Made by a program: the position numbers and the translations under genes
Part shown: positions 25,815 through 35,506 of the stretch, piece after piece
Position numbering within the stretch: position 1 is the first letter of the stretch
Layout: each line of letters starts with the position of its first letter
DNA from: JBNJFY01 sp051747265
Lineage (GTDB): Bacteria; Bacteroidota; Rhodothermia; Balneolales; Balneolaceae
Assembly: GCA_051747265.1 (NCBI GenBank)
Contig: JBNJFY010000001.1
Coordinates: forward strand, 868,001-932,000
Direction of reading: 5' to 3'
DNA: 64,000 nt
The notes under the pieces: model-generated
The model's database searches: none
Told to the model about the DNA's origin: nothing
What the model saw: only the letters and a program-made list of their open reading frames with translations

Positions 25815-28800
25815 TCATCCCGTCCACTCATTGTTATTAAATCCAAAAAGTCGCGGACGTTGTCGGCTGCGAGATCCTTGCTCGCTCTGGGCCGCTTCGG
25901 CACCCGGCCGGCCGGATCCACCCGACAGACCCTCGCCTTGTCCGTTCAGTTGTTGCTCAAAGCCGCCCTGGGCTTCCGCCCCGGCTTCCTGTTGCAATTG
26001 TACATCCACCTGCAGATCCAGCTGCTCCTGCAAATGGGCCTTAATATGTTGAATATGTTGCTGTAGCAAGCGGTTCATTTCCGCGTTGCCGGTAGTAATA
26101 TGCACATGCAGCGTACCATCCGATTTCTGCATAGACAAGTTCAGTGTTTCCCCCTTGTCCAATACAATGCGATGGCGGTGCCACTGCTCTCCCCCCTTGG
26201 AGGAAGAACGCACCGGATGACGCTGAATCACTTGTGCAATTTTGTTGGGTAACTCCTGACGAGCAAACTGCATGGCCGCCGCGTCATTGCGGAACATGGT
26301 AGGCATGCCGTCTACTTTCTTGCCAGCCATTTTAGCCGCGTCAGTCATTTTACCGGCGGCCTCCATACCCGCATCGCCCCCGGCTCCACCGGATCCTGCC
26401 TGGTTATTGGAAACACCGGCTTCTCCGCCCGAACCGCTATTTACGGAGGACGAACCGGAAGATTTGCTAGCGTCACTAATTTCTGAACGTTGGGTATCCA
26501 TGGCCAGTCGCGGCTCCTTGGAGGATTGCTGCGATGCCTTGCCGGATCCCTGCTTCGCTTGGCTTTCATTCTGTGAAGAGTTGGAAAACGAAAACGATTT
26601 CTGTCCGGCTGATTTCGCTGATTCATTTCCTTTGGCCGAACCGTTTACCGAATTTGATTTAGCAGATTGCTGCTGCTTGGCATTCGCATTCTCATTCTTC
26701 GCACTCACCGCATCCGAAGCGCTGCGCGAAGTGGAAACCTCCGCCTGTTTGGCACTGGAAACCGCATTATTCACTTGCTTCACCTGATCAGTCGCCTTCG
26801 AAGTTGATTTGGAAACGGCGGCTTCTCCTTGTCCAGCCTTCGCGGTCTGTTGCGCATTCAAGTTTTGCGTTTTAGCAGAACCATTCTGAGATTTAATTCC
26901 TGCCTTGGAACTCGCCTTGGCATCCAGCGGCTGCGTTTGCTGCTTCTGCTGTTGCTGTAATCCCTTCTGGGTCAATTCCGCTTTATCGGATCCCGCTGCG
27001 GTTTGCGAAGCCCCCATGGCTTTCTGCTGTGCGCCGGATTTAGAATCAGTACCTAAATATTGGTGCCCACGAATTTTACCCTGCGACCAGGTCAAGCTCT
27101 TGCTTTGTGTGGTCGAGGACTGATTAACGGACTTACTTTGGGTGCTCTTTGTATCAGTTCCCGAAACCTTAGTCGTAGTGCCTGGCTCGGGTTTCGGAGA
27201 TTCCGCGGATGCCTTCGAAGCTGTTTTAGGTTTAGACTGAGTTGAAGCCGATTTATCAGTAGCCTGCGATTGTTGAGCAGTCTGCGCCTTTGATGACAAT
27301 TTCGACTTATTCGATCCACTCGCTGCTTGCGCCTGTGTCGAAGATGTAATTTCTGCATTTGCAGTGGATTTCGGCTCCACGTTTTGGGTGCCAGAGCTAG
27401 ACGGCTGCATCCCTTTGTTGGATGCAGATTCCGAGCGTGAAGATTGTGAACTATTTTGCTCGGATTTTCTTACCCCGTCCGATTGTTTAGCTTCCACTGA
27501 GTTAGTAGAATCCTTCGTATTTGAGGGCACCTCCCCAGACTTAGCAGACACCTCGCTTTTCGTCTGCACATCGTTTGAGGATTGCACAGACGACGGCTGA
27601 GAAGTTACAGTGTCAGACTTCGACGAGGAATCAGCCGCTTGGTTTTGGGATTCACTAGCTTTGTATGACTGGGAAGACTCCTCCCTATCTTGTGCACCAT
27701 TTTGTGCATCAGATATCTGGGTACCCTGTCCTTTAACCTTCTGTGTGGACGGAGCAGGTTGAGAGTCAACTTTTTTGGGTGAACTCGCCTTTGAAGCGGT
27801 TTCTGAAGACTGAGCACTCATTGTATCTGCCTCAGCCTTGGTACCACTAATCTCGGTTTGCTGATTCGCTTGTTTCGTGAATTCTACTTTATCGGAATCT
27901 TTCTGGGTCGTTTGCTGTGCAGACGGTTGATTCTCAGACGTTGTATTTTTAGCCGGATCCGCCGTTTTCAACCTGGAATTAGTGTTTTGCGATGAAGCAT
28001 CTTGCTGAGAAACCGGTGAGCTCTGGTTATCTACCTGTCCCGAATCATCTGATGTCTCTCCCTTCTTCCCAGCATTAGCGGCAACTTGTGATGCTCCCTG
28101 CTGTTTCGTTTGAACCGAGGCTTGTTGGTTCTTAGCAGCACTTTTGGAATTGGTTTTAACCTTGGCCTGCTTATCCTGAATTTGACCAGCGTGTTCTTTT
28201 TTGGTCTCAGAAGCACCTTCAGACATTGATGTTGTTTCAGATGGTGCCTGTGAGCTCTTGCTATCTACCTGCTGAGTGGACCCCGATTCGTTAGTCTTAG
28301 CAGCGTTTGGCCGGGGCTCGTTTTCAGATTGAGTTGATTGAGTCTTTTCTGCCTGATTCGCCGAAGAAGAATTTGAATTCGATTGAGCTTTTTCGCTGGA
28401 TTTAGCTTCATCATTCTGCGGGGACGGTGAAGTCGACTTGGAGTCCGACTCCGATTTCGCATCAATAGGAATTTCTTTACCCGTTTTCGGATCTACCGTA
28501 ACCTTCTGCCCCTGTCCATTTTTCGCAGCATTAGTATCAGTACTTTTCGAATCTACGGTAACTTTTTGCTCCTGGGCAGCATCTCCGGATTGCTGACTAG
28601 GTGCATTTTGATCAGCTTTTCCATGTTTCGAAACCTTGGACGCTTGTTGCGATTCGCCCGTCTTGCTTTGCTGTTTACTCTGGGAAATCTCTTTGCCATT
28701 CTTGGCTTGTTGATCGGCTAGTTGCTTGCCCTTGAGGCGGCTTTTTTGATGCTTATTTCGTTTTCCAACCACCTCTTCGCTGAGCTCGGCATTGGAACCC

Positions 28801-29132
28801 TTTAGGTTTAAGTGAATTCCTTCCTGCTCGGCCTGCTGTAATAAACTCTTGGAGAATTGTACGCTTACCTGTAGGCCATGCTTATCAATATAGCCTTCTT
28901 TCACGCCCAGGTGTTTAGCCATCAACGATTTCAGGCTCTGCTCATCGAGCGATTCCACCCCTTGCGCTTTCAGAAACTCGATGAACTTGGCTTGATTGAC
29001 ATTCAGGCCATCGCCACCTGCCTTACCCATACCTTGGGCATTAGCCAATTGGGATGCACTGGAGGCACCGGATCCGTTGGACCCTTTGCTCTCGAAAAGT
29101 TGAGCTAGCTGTTTGAAGACATTGAAATTCAT
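25815..29132 (-). CDS. fliK: Very long flagellar hook-length control protein FliK
   Basis: A 1105-residue protein, about twice the usual 400-600. The C-terminal 110 residues match the FliK substrate-switch domain: HRIVLDKGETLNLSMQKSDG and TLHVHITTGNAEMNRLLQQH. About residues 130-930 are low-complexity, dominated by S, Q, K, A and N with few aromatic residues, as expected for an unfolded ruler. A short ordered N-terminal part (about 45-115) contains FLKAQGVESLDEQSLKSLM. In known systems ruler length sets hook length, so a longer hook or a more compact ruler is expected here. It overlaps the preceding motE-like gene by 4 bases (ATGA). Confidence 0.88.
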   Translation of the reverse strand: MNFNVFKQLAQLFESKGSNGSGASSASQLANAQGMGKAGGDGLNVNQAKFIEFLKAQGVESLDEQSLKSLMAKHLGVKEGYIDKHGLQVSVQFSKSLLQQAEQEGIHLNLKGSNAELSEEVVGKRNKHQKSRLKGKQLADQQAKNGKEISQSKQQSKTGESQQASKVSKHGKADQNAPSQQSGDAAQEQKVTVDSKSTDTNAAKNGQGQKVTVDPKTGKEIPIDAKSESDSKSTSPSPQNDEAKSSEKAQSNSNSSSANQAEKTQSTQSENEPRPNAAKTNESGSTQQVDSKSSQAPSETTSMSEGASETKKEHAGQIQDKQAKVKTNSKSAAKNQQASVQTKQQGASQVAANAGKKGETSDDSGQVDNQSSPVSQQDASSQNTNSRLKTADPAKNTTSENQPSAQQTTQKDSDKVEFTKQANQQTEISGTKAEADTMSAQSSETASKASSPKKVDSQPAPSTQKVKGQGTQISDAQNGAQDREESSQSYKASESQNQAADSSSKSDTVTSQPSSVQSSNDVQTKSEVSAKSGEVPSNTKDSTNSVEAKQSDGVRKSEQNSSQSSRSESASNKGMQPSSSGTQNVEPKSTANAEITSSTQAQAASGSNKSKLSSKAQTAQQSQATDKSASTQSKPKTASKASAESPKPEPGTTTKVSGTDTKSTQSKSVNQSSTTQSKSLTWSQGKIRGHQYLGTDSKSGAQQKAMGASQTAAGSDKAELTQKGLQQQQKQQTQPLDAKASSKAGIKSQNGSAKTQNLNAQQTAKAGQGEAAVSKSTSKATDQVKQVNNAVSSAKQAEVSTSRSASDAVSAKNENANAKQQQSAKSNSVNGSAKGNESAKSAGQKSFSFSNSSQNESQAKQGSGKASQQSSKEPRLAMDTQRSEISDASKSSGSSSVNSGSGGEAGVSNNQAGSGGAGGDAGMEAAGKMTDAAKMAGKKVDGMPTMFRNDAAAMQFARQELPNKIAQVIQRHPVRSSSKGGEQWHRHRIVLDKGETLNLSMQKSDGTLHVHITTGNAEMNRLLQQHIQHIKAHLQEQLDLQVDVQLQQEAGAEAQGGFEQQLNGQGEGLSGGSGRPGAEAAQSEQGSRSRQRPRLFGFNNNEWTG

Positions 29133-29752
29133 TTCATGACCCTCCGTAGTAAGGTCGCTGCTTTGCCTGGATCAAGCGAACGCATCAGCTTGGAACGGCG
29201 AATGTTGCTTGAATTCGTGTACAGCTCTTCGAGTTGCGAATCGGTGAGCCTGTTTACAATCGGTCCCAGCTCTTCTTCATCGAGGGTCATGAGACTTTTG
29301 GCAATGGCAGCTAACCTGCCATCACCTTCCAGTCCATTGGACGCTGACGTCCCCCCGCCGAATCCACCTCCAAAGGCAAATCGATCAGCATTATCCTGCT
29401 GTCCGTTTTGCAATTGTGCTTCCAGACGAGCAATACGCCGATCCTTCCGATCGGTCTCCCGTTGCAAAGAGTCGATCACTTGGATATCGCGATCGTCTTT
29501 GTCCTGTCGCGAGGCAATTTGCTCTTCCAGTTGCTCAATTTCTTCCTGGAGGCTCATCACTGCAGCCGGACCGAAGCGGACATAATCAAATTCGTAATAT
29601 CCTTTTGAAGGTCGCGGCATTTCTATTCGAGTAGATTCGATCTCCGCATCCGGGTTGAACACCGGGTACAGATAAAACGAAACCATCATGAATAGAAGGA
29701 ATGCAGCAATCAAGGCAAGGACAATCAGTATGATGCGTCGCGTACCATACAT
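29129..29752 (-). CDS. MotE-like flagellar protein with MgtE N-terminal-type domain
   Basis: A protein of about 207 residues with an N-terminal membrane helix (IILIVLALIAAFLLFMMV), a coiled-coil region (about 70-120) and a C-terminal helical repeat of the MgtE N-domain/FliG kind (PIVNRLTDSQLEELY, RSLDPGKAATLLRRV). This is the layout of MotE/YlxF-type chaperones that support stators or the basal body. I start it at MYGTRR, 29752, because AAGGAGGT lies 4 bases upstream; a start 18 bases earlier (29770) would place the ribosome site inside the gene. It sits between fliJ and fliK, its usual place. Confidence 0.78.
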   Translation of the reverse strand: MYGTRRIILIVLALIAAFLLFMMVSFYLYPVFNPDAEIESTRIEMPRPSKGYYEFDYVRFGPAAVMSLQEEIEQLEEQIASRQDKDDRDIQVIDSLQRETDRKDRRIARLEAQLQNGQQDNADRFAFGGGFGGGTSASNGLEGDGRLAAIAKSLMTLDEEELGPIVNRLTDSQLEELYTNSSNIRRSKLMRSLDPGKAATLLRRVMK

Positions 29753-29754
29753 GG

Positions 29755-30216
29755 TTACCTCCTTTGCCAATTATATCGCTGGGTAGCGATTTCATTGAGC
29801 TGTTTCTCTTCCAGCTTGTCAACACGTTCAAGGAACTGCATTCGCTGCTGAGATTCAAGATTTTCGAGCACTTTGACTCTTTTGTTAGCCGAAACTAACG
29901 CTTTCCGTTCTTTTTCTACCTCTTTTTTGATTTCCTGTAACTGTTTTTTCAAATCATACACACGCTGATGCAGGTCCTGCAAGTAGTTGAAATGCACATT
30001 CAACTTGCGGTGCTGCATGCGTTGTTCACCGCTGGATCGCTCCATTTCTTCAGCGGATCCGCGATTGTGGCGTTCAATTTCCTGATGCACGTTTTCCAAT
30101 TCATCTTGCAAATCTTGCTGCCGCTGACGAACCTTAGCGAACTTCATCCGCTGTTGTTCTTCTTCATGGCGGCGAACACGCAATACCGGAGCCAGCTTAA
30201 ATTTGAATGCTTTCAT
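29755..30216 (-). CDS. fliJ: Flagellar export chaperone FliJ
   Basis: A 153-residue protein that is almost wholly coiled coil, rich in Q, E, K and R, and starts MKAFKFKLAPVLRVRRHEEE, the FliJ opening. It links the FliI ATPase ring to the export gate and helps recycle chaperones. It follows fliI by 10 bases. Confidence 0.88.
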   Translation of the reverse strand: MKAFKFKLAPVLRVRRHEEEQQRMKFAKVRQRQQDLQDELENVHQEIERHNRGSAEEMERSSGEQRMQHRKLNVHFNYLQDLHQRVYDLKKQLQEIKKEVEKERKALVSANKRVKVLENLESQQRMQFLERVDKLEEKQLNEIATQRYNWQRR

Positions 30217-30226
30217 CGTCTACCTC

Positions 30227-31540
30227 CTATCCCTGCAATATTTGTTGTAGACGCTGCCAGATATCGGTATCAAAATCACTGTCGTTGATATCTTGCGTTA
30301 AAAACTCATTCAGATCATCAATCTTGGCGATGGCTTTATCAATTTTGGGATTACTGCCCTTCACATAGGCGCCAATATTGATCAGATCTTCCGCCTCCTG
30401 ATAATTGGCTAAAATCTCGCGAGCCTGTTGAGCTAACATCCGCTGGTTTTTAGAAATAATCTTAGGCATCACCCGGGACACACTGCCCAGCACATCTACA
30501 GCCGGATAGTGATTTTTATTAGCCAGATTGCGAGAAAGCACAATGTGGCCGTCAATAATCGAGCGCACCGCATCGGCTACCGGATCATTCAGGTCGTCGT
30601 TATCCACCAGTACGGTATACAGTCCGGTGATGCTTCCCTTCTGGTTTTTACCTGCCCGCTCTAACAACTGCGGCAGTTTGGCAAATACACTGGGCGGATA
30701 ACCTTTGTTGGTAGGCGGCTCACCGGAAGCCAATCCAATTTCACGCTGAGCCATGGCTACACGAGTCACCGAATCCATCATGAGCAACACATTCTTGCCT
30801 TGATCGCGGAAATATTCGGCGATGGCGGTGGCCGCGTTGGCCCCTTTCACCCGGCTCATGGCCGCCTGATCGGAAGTCACGGCAACCACTACGGAGCGTT
30901 TTAACCCTTCCTCACCCAGCGAATCTTCCAAGAACTCACGGACCTCTCGTCCACGTTCGCCAATCAGACCGATTACGTTCACATCGGCATCGGAATGCTT
31001 GGCGATCATTCCCATCATCACACTCTTCCCCACACCGGATCCGGCGAAAATACCCATCCGCTGGCCTTGGCCCACGGTGGTAAACGCATCAATGGATCGG
31101 ATGCCGGTGCGAAGCGGTTTGTCGATGGTTTCTCGTTCCATCGGCCCGGGGGCGTCCTGGTAGAGCGGATATTCCTTCGTCTGTTGCAAAGGCCCACCGT
31201 TGTCGATCGGATCCACGTTGGCATCTACCACGCGACCCAAAAGTCCTTCCCCCACATGAATGGTCAACGGTCGTCGCATCCGCTCTACCAGCACACCCGC
31301 GCGCAATCCTTCGGTGCGATCGAGTGGCATCATTACAGTAACATTGTCGCGCAACCCGACTACTTCGGCCTGCACTTTATTTTGTGAGTTGGCGTGAATA
31401 ATAAAATGTTCACCCAGAGAAGCGTCCACGCCAGTCACTTCAATTACCAGACCCACCACGGAGCTGACCCGCCCATACCGGGTCGGCTGTACCACCGACT
31501 CGCGCACTTGGGATCGTATATCATCGACCATGGTCAGCAT
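30227..31540 (-). CDS. fliI: Flagellum-specific export ATPase FliI
   Basis: A 437-residue F1-beta-like ATPase. The Walker A is AGSGVGKSVMMGM (about 164-176). Walker B is VLLMMDSVTRVAMAQREIGL, followed by SGEPPTNKGYPPSVF, which marks the FliI/YscN group and separates it from rotary ATP synthase. It powers and orders export of flagellar proteins. It is preceded by its regulator fliH at 14 bases. Confidence 0.95.
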   Translation of the reverse strand: MLTMVDDIRSQVRESVVQPTRYGRVSSVVGLVIEVTGVDASLGEHFIIHANSQNKVQAEVVGLRDNVTVMMPLDRTEGLRAGVLVERMRRPLTIHVGEGLLGRVVDANVDPIDNGGPLQQTKEYPLYQDAPGPMERETIDKPLRTGIRSIDAFTTVGQGQRMGIFAGSGVGKSVMMGMIAKHSDADVNVIGLIGERGREVREFLEDSLGEEGLKRSVVVAVTSDQAAMSRVKGANAATAIAEYFRDQGKNVLLMMDSVTRVAMAQREIGLASGEPPTNKGYPPSVFAKLPQLLERAGKNQKGSITGLYTVLVDNDDLNDPVADAVRSIIDGHIVLSRNLANKNHYPAVDVLGSVSRVMPKIISKNQRMLAQQAREILANYQEAEDLINIGAYVKGSNPKIDKAIAKIDDLNEFLTQDINDSDFDTDIWQRLQQILQG

Positions 31541-31554
31541 GGCAAATCCTTTCT

Positions 31555-32295
31555 TTATTGTTGATCCGAATTAGTGGATTCATCTTGGGAATCATCATCC
31601 ACTAAATGCGTCCAATCTTTTACGCGCAGATCGTCGCGCATGTCAGCCAGCGATTTCTGAAAATTTCGCACGACTGCCTCGCGATTGGTTTCTACAAAAT
31701 ATTCGCCCGGCTGCAGGGTCTCGTCGGCCTGCACGTGTATATTCCGGTTCTCGTACTGCTGAGTAATTTTCTGTATGGATTCAAAATCCTGGTGACTCAC
31801 ATACACCTGAATACGCAGCGATTCATCCAGCCGCTCCAGGGTAGATCGCACTTCGCGCCGGACACGCTCGCGAAGTTGCGCGCTGTCTAACGGAATACCG
31901 ATAATTTTTTCGGCCACATCAAATATCATCGTGGTCACGCCCGGTGAAAGCTCCTCAACCACCTGTTCAACTTTATTACCTGCCACATCCAGGGCTTGTT
32001 TAAAAGCATCCAGTTGTTGATCGATGCGTTTGGTAGCTTGCTGGCGCCCTTCTTCCAAACCACGCTGATAACCTTCCTGCTGGGCTTGATTGCGCACTTC
32101 TTCCAGCCGCTGATGCCACTGGCGATTATTTTCTTCAATCGCTTGTTCCAACTCTTCCAAACTGGCTTGCTCTGCAGCTTCCTCCTGCTCCTTCTCAATT
32201 TCGGGCTGGCGGAACACCACGTCGTAGGATAGACGGGTGGCATCCGCCTCATCCATATCCAGTCGTTCTTTGTATATCAGTTTGCTAGACGCCAT
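31555..32295 (-). CDS. fliH: Flagellar assembly protein FliH
   Basis: A 246-residue protein. Residues 35-90 are a long charged helix with EEGRQQATKRIDQQ-type repeats. The C-terminal half resembles the V/F-type ATPase E/delta stalk: VAEKIIGIPLDSAQL and IQVYVSHQDFESI. FliH forms a dimer that holds and restrains FliI and docks it at the C-ring. It lies just after the intergenic hairpin that follows fliG. Confidence 0.86.
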   Translation of the reverse strand: MASSKLIYKERLDMDEADATRLSYDVVFRQPEIEKEQEEAAEQASLEELEQAIEENNRQWHQRLEEVRNQAQQEGYQRGLEEGRQQATKRIDQQLDAFKQALDVAGNKVEQVVEELSPGVTTMIFDVAEKIIGIPLDSAQLRERVRREVRSTLERLDESLRIQVYVSHQDFESIQKITQQYENRNIHVQADETLQPGEYFVETNREAVVRNFQKSLADMRDDLRVKDWTHLVDDDSQDESTNSDQQ

Positions 32296-32308
32296 TTGTT
32301 GCCTAAAT

Positions 32309-32359
32309 AAAAAAGTTCAGTTTCCCTGTCGTCAGACAAACTGTCTGACGAACTTTTTT
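32309..32359. terminator. Strong bidirectional hairpin between fliG and fliH
   Basis: CGTCAGACA and TGTCTGACG form a perfect 9-pair stem with a 3-base loop (32330-32350). Outside it AAAAAAGTTC (32309-32318) can pair with GAACTTTTTT (32350-32359), leaving a T-run in either direction. On the minus strand the stem stands 20 bases past the fliG stop, before fliH. It could end some transcripts, mark an RNA processing site or protect the upstream message. Confidence 0.7.
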
Positions 32360-32378
32360 AACCCTTATTTTGCACCTC

Positions 32379-33407
32379 TTATTCGATCATCTTCTCGTTT
32401 TCGGTCTTTCGAATGGAAATCTCACCCACTTCCTCAAGCTGCTTGATTTGCTGGATGATACGTTGCTGCGCTTCTTCGACTTCCTTCACCCGCACCGGAC
32501 CCAAGGCATCCATATCTTCCATAAGAATACTCTTGGCACGATTGGACATATTGGTAGTAAACTTTTTGAGCAGCTCTTTGCTGGCACCTTTGAGGGCCAC
32601 CACCAGATCCCGCTTGTCGATCTCCACAATAACACGCTGAACCACCCGATCTTGCAGATCCAGAATATCCTCGAACAGGAACATCAGGTTCTTGATCTCC
32701 TGGGCCAGATCCGGATCGCGATCTTCGATATCCTCGAGCACCAAACGCTCGGTGGAAATCGTAGAGGCGTTCAAAATGTTGGCCACAATAGATGCACCAT
32801 TGGAAGCCAAAGTGGTTTCCGATCCGTCCAAGCCCCCCATCTGATCACGGATTACGTGTTCAATTTCTTTGATCACTTCCGGCGAGGTTTTGTTCATGGT
32901 GGCCAGACGATAGGCTACATCGGCGCGAATATCTTCATCCAGATTGGAAAGCACTTCCGCGGAGCGCTCTACATTCAAGTGTCCTAAGATCAAGGCCGAG
33001 ACCTGCGGGTGTTCATTCTGTAAAAACTGCACCATTTGGTTGGTATCCGCCGTCTGAAACAGCGCAAAAGCACTCGTTTCGGTGGCCGCCTCGATACGGC
33101 GCAGCAATTCACGGGCTCCACGATCGCCCTTAGAGCTTTTCAAAATTTCGCGGGCGTAATCCATACCGCCCTCCATGACGTACTGTTTGGCTAACATCAG
33201 ATCGTAAAACTCCTGTAGTACATCATCTACCACTTGGGGAGCAATATTTTTCAAATTGGCGATCTCTATGGTGATCCGTTCGATCTCCGAATCGCTCAAC
33301 TCTTTAAAAATACGCGAGGCCGGCTCGATACCTATGGCAATCATAAGTACCGCGGTTTTCTGCAAACCAGTTAGCTCTGTGGCATCATCTAATGTTTGGG
33401 AAGCCAT
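32379..33407 (-). CDS. fliG: Flagellar motor switch protein FliG
   Basis: A 342-residue protein with the N-terminal FliF-binding domain (LTGLQKTAVLMIAIGIEPAS), the middle domain EHPQ motif (NEHPQVSALILGHL, about 131-144) that binds FliM, and the C-terminal torque helix with charged residues (LEDIEDRDPDLAQEIKNLMF). Length is standard. It converts stator motion to rotation. The gene ends 83 bases before fliH, an unusually wide gap for this string. Confidence 0.95.
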   Translation of the reverse strand: MASQTLDDATELTGLQKTAVLMIAIGIEPASRIFKELSDSEIERITIEIANLKNIAPQVVDDVLQEFYDLMLAKQYVMEGGMDYAREILKSSKGDRGARELLRRIEAATETSAFALFQTADTNQMVQFLQNEHPQVSALILGHLNVERSAEVLSNLDEDIRADVAYRLATMNKTSPEVIKEIEHVIRDQMGGLDGSETTLASNGASIVANILNASTISTERLVLEDIEDRDPDLAQEIKNLMFLFEDILDLQDRVVQRVIVEIDKRDLVVALKGASKELLKKFTTNMSNRAKSILMEDMDALGPVRVKEVEEAQQRIIQQIKQLEEVGEISIRKTENEKMIE

Positions 33408-33410
33408 GTA

Positions 33411-35126
33411 TTAATTCTCCTTGTTTTGAACCAACATACTTCGAATCAAGTTGGCTGCTTCATCGGACTTAAACTCCGCGAAATTCTTAATCTCTTCGAA
33501 CATCTTCGATTTCATCTTCAGGCGACGCTGAGCTTCCGGTGAAAGTTTCCGGCGATACATATCGGTAACTTTTTCCAGCTCGGTCTCATAGGCTTCATCA
33601 TCCACCATACCATCCTCTCCGGCTTGGGCACCTTTGCCTTCTTCTCGCTGCTTGGGAAATTGCTTGCGCTTGCCTTCTTCTTCCTGGCCACGTCCTTCCA
33701 CTTCTTTCTGCATAAAGAAGGGCGGACTCATACTTGGGAACATGCGTCGCAAGATGGCATAAATGATGGCCATAGATCCCAACACCGCCAGCAAAATTAC
33801 CCCCCAACGGATCAGCTCGTTGTATCGCTGTTGTTCTTGATACAACTGCTGTTGCTCCTGCATATAATTCTCAACCGAATTATCGAACCGAACCTGATTA
33901 ATAGATAACTGATCGCCCCGCCCCAGGTCCAACCCGATAGCAGCGCTTACCACATCCCTGATCTCATTTAATTCCTGATTGGTATAACGTTGAAACGCAA
34001 CCGAATCTTGCCCATTGGCCCCTTCAAGTACTTGGCGCTTATGGTTTAGCAATACCGAGGCGGTCATTCGCTGAACATTTCCCAGGGGCTTCTCATAAGT
34101 TTGCTGCGTGGTATTGACCTCATAATTCCGGGTATAATTGGTCGACTGATTATTATCCGTTTCGGTGGTTATCGTTTGTCCACGCATAGCCGGCGGCGTG
34201 TAGTCATCATATTCTATAGGCTGACCCTGCGTATTATTGGTCGATTGGGTCTGCTTCTCTTCAGAAATGACAATACGACTGTCCGGGTCAATCAACCGGC
34301 TTTCCCGCTTTAGTTTTTCGAAATCATGCTTGGTGGATACCCGAACAATGGCATTTCCGGCTCCTACTACCCGATCCAGCATACTCTGCGCTTTGTTCAT
34401 CAGATAGCTTTCCACACTTTTCTGATGTTTCATTTGCGCATTGCTGGCTGCCAAGGCCTCATCCATCATCTCATTATTACTAATCTTATTCCCCTTCTGA
34501 TCAATAATGGTGACTTTATCCTTGGACAGTTTTTCTACACTTCCGGCTACCAACGAGCTAATGCCATCAATTTGAGGGGTGGATAGCTGTTGTCCGGGAG
34601 CTACGGTCAGAATCACCGAAGCCGTGGCTTCCACGTTAGACTCTTCAAAGGGAGATCGCTCAGGCAAAACCAGATGCACCCTGGAAAATTCGACTTGCGC
34701 CAGCGCATTGATGGTTCGGGCTAATTCGCCTTCCAAAGCGCGTTTCATATTCACCCGTTGCATAAAATCGGTCATGCCCAAGGTGCTGGAATCAAAAAGC
34801 TCGTATCCCTTGTATTCGGAACTCTTCATCCCTTGGGAAGCATACTGCAACCGAAGATCGTACACCTGCGAGCGAGGCACCATAATCGCGGAGCCGTTTT
34901 GCTCCAATTGATAATCCACGCCTTGATCTTTCAGCTCAGATACTATTTCCTGTGCGCTATCCGGATTTAAGGATCCGAACAACAGGGCATAATCGGGTCG
35001 GGATGCCCAGAAAAACAGCATTGATAATATTCCCAACACAACCACACTCAATAGTCCGAACAACAAGCGCTGAGCGGTATTAAGCGGGCCGAAGAAGGCT
35101 TTTAATTGTTCCACAAAACGATCCAT
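33411..35126 (-). CDS. fliF: Flagellar MS-ring protein FliF
   Basis: A 571-residue protein. Two membrane helices (about 21-41 and 436-456) flank a large periplasmic part with ring-building domains: VDYQLEQNGSAIMVPRSQVY and VEFSRVHLVLPERSPF. The cytoplasmic tail (about 480-571) is charged and ends with the FliG-binding stretch FAEFKSDEAANLIRSML. It forms the base on which rod and C-ring assemble. Length matches the family. Confidence 0.95.
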   Translation of the reverse strand: MDRFVEQLKAFFGPLNTAQRLLFGLLSVVVLGILSMLFFWASRPDYALLFGSLNPDSAQEIVSELKDQGVDYQLEQNGSAIMVPRSQVYDLRLQYASQGMKSSEYKGYELFDSSTLGMTDFMQRVNMKRALEGELARTINALAQVEFSRVHLVLPERSPFEESNVEATASVILTVAPGQQLSTPQIDGISSLVAGSVEKLSKDKVTIIDQKGNKISNNEMMDEALAASNAQMKHQKSVESYLMNKAQSMLDRVVGAGNAIVRVSTKHDFEKLKRESRLIDPDSRIVISEEKQTQSTNNTQGQPIEYDDYTPPAMRGQTITTETDNNQSTNYTRNYEVNTTQQTYEKPLGNVQRMTASVLLNHKRQVLEGANGQDSVAFQRYTNQELNEIRDVVSAAIGLDLGRGDQLSINQVRFDNSVENYMQEQQQLYQEQQRYNELIRWGVILLAVLGSMAIIYAILRRMFPSMSPPFFMQKEVEGRGQEEEGKRKQFPKQREEGKGAQAGEDGMVDDEAYETELEKVTDMYRRKLSPEAQRRLKMKSKMFEEIKNFAEFKSDEAANLIRSMLVQNKEN

Positions 35127-35160
35127 GTAAACAGTTCTCGTCTAAATCTTATAAAGTATC

Positions 35161-35469
35161 TTAAATCGGCATGCGACTTAATTCGCGATAGGTCTCTACC
35201 ACCTTATTACGAATCTGTGTCATAAGCTCGAAGCTAAGCTGGGCTTTCTGCATGGCGATGGTTACCTCATGCACATTATCAGTTCGTCCGGCCACCAGAT
35301 CTTCTACTTTCTGATCGGCGTCTTTACTGGCCGCATCCACCGAGTTGACCGCATCTTTCAGCATATCACCAAAAGACTCATCCCCCTGCGTCTTCAGATT
35401 ACGACGGCGCGACATCCCTTCATCCCCGGGCATGCCATTTAGTTTCAGTTGTACGGGATCGATAGCCAT
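35161..35469 (-). CDS. fliE: Flagellar hook-basal body protein FliE
   Basis: A 102-residue protein with the conserved C-terminal KAQLSFELMTQIRNKVVETY (residues about 75-94) and a central SFGDMLKDAVNSVD. It joins the MS ring to the proximal rod. It precedes fliF by 34 bases. Confidence 0.93.
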   Translation of the reverse strand: MAIDPVQLKLNGMPGDEGMSRRRNLKTQGDESFGDMLKDAVNSVDAASKDADQKVEDLVAGRTDNVHEVTIAMQKAQLSFELMTQIRNKVVETYRELSRMPI

Positions 35470-35506
35470 AATGCAATCCTTTAGGTTAAAAGCGGATCAG
35501 AGAAAT

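Noticed and set aside
26272..26787. 171-codon plus-strand frame inside fliK
   Set aside because: It is the antisense reading of the low-complexity ruler region; its Ala/Leu/Glu/Ser bias follows from the repeats on the other strand.
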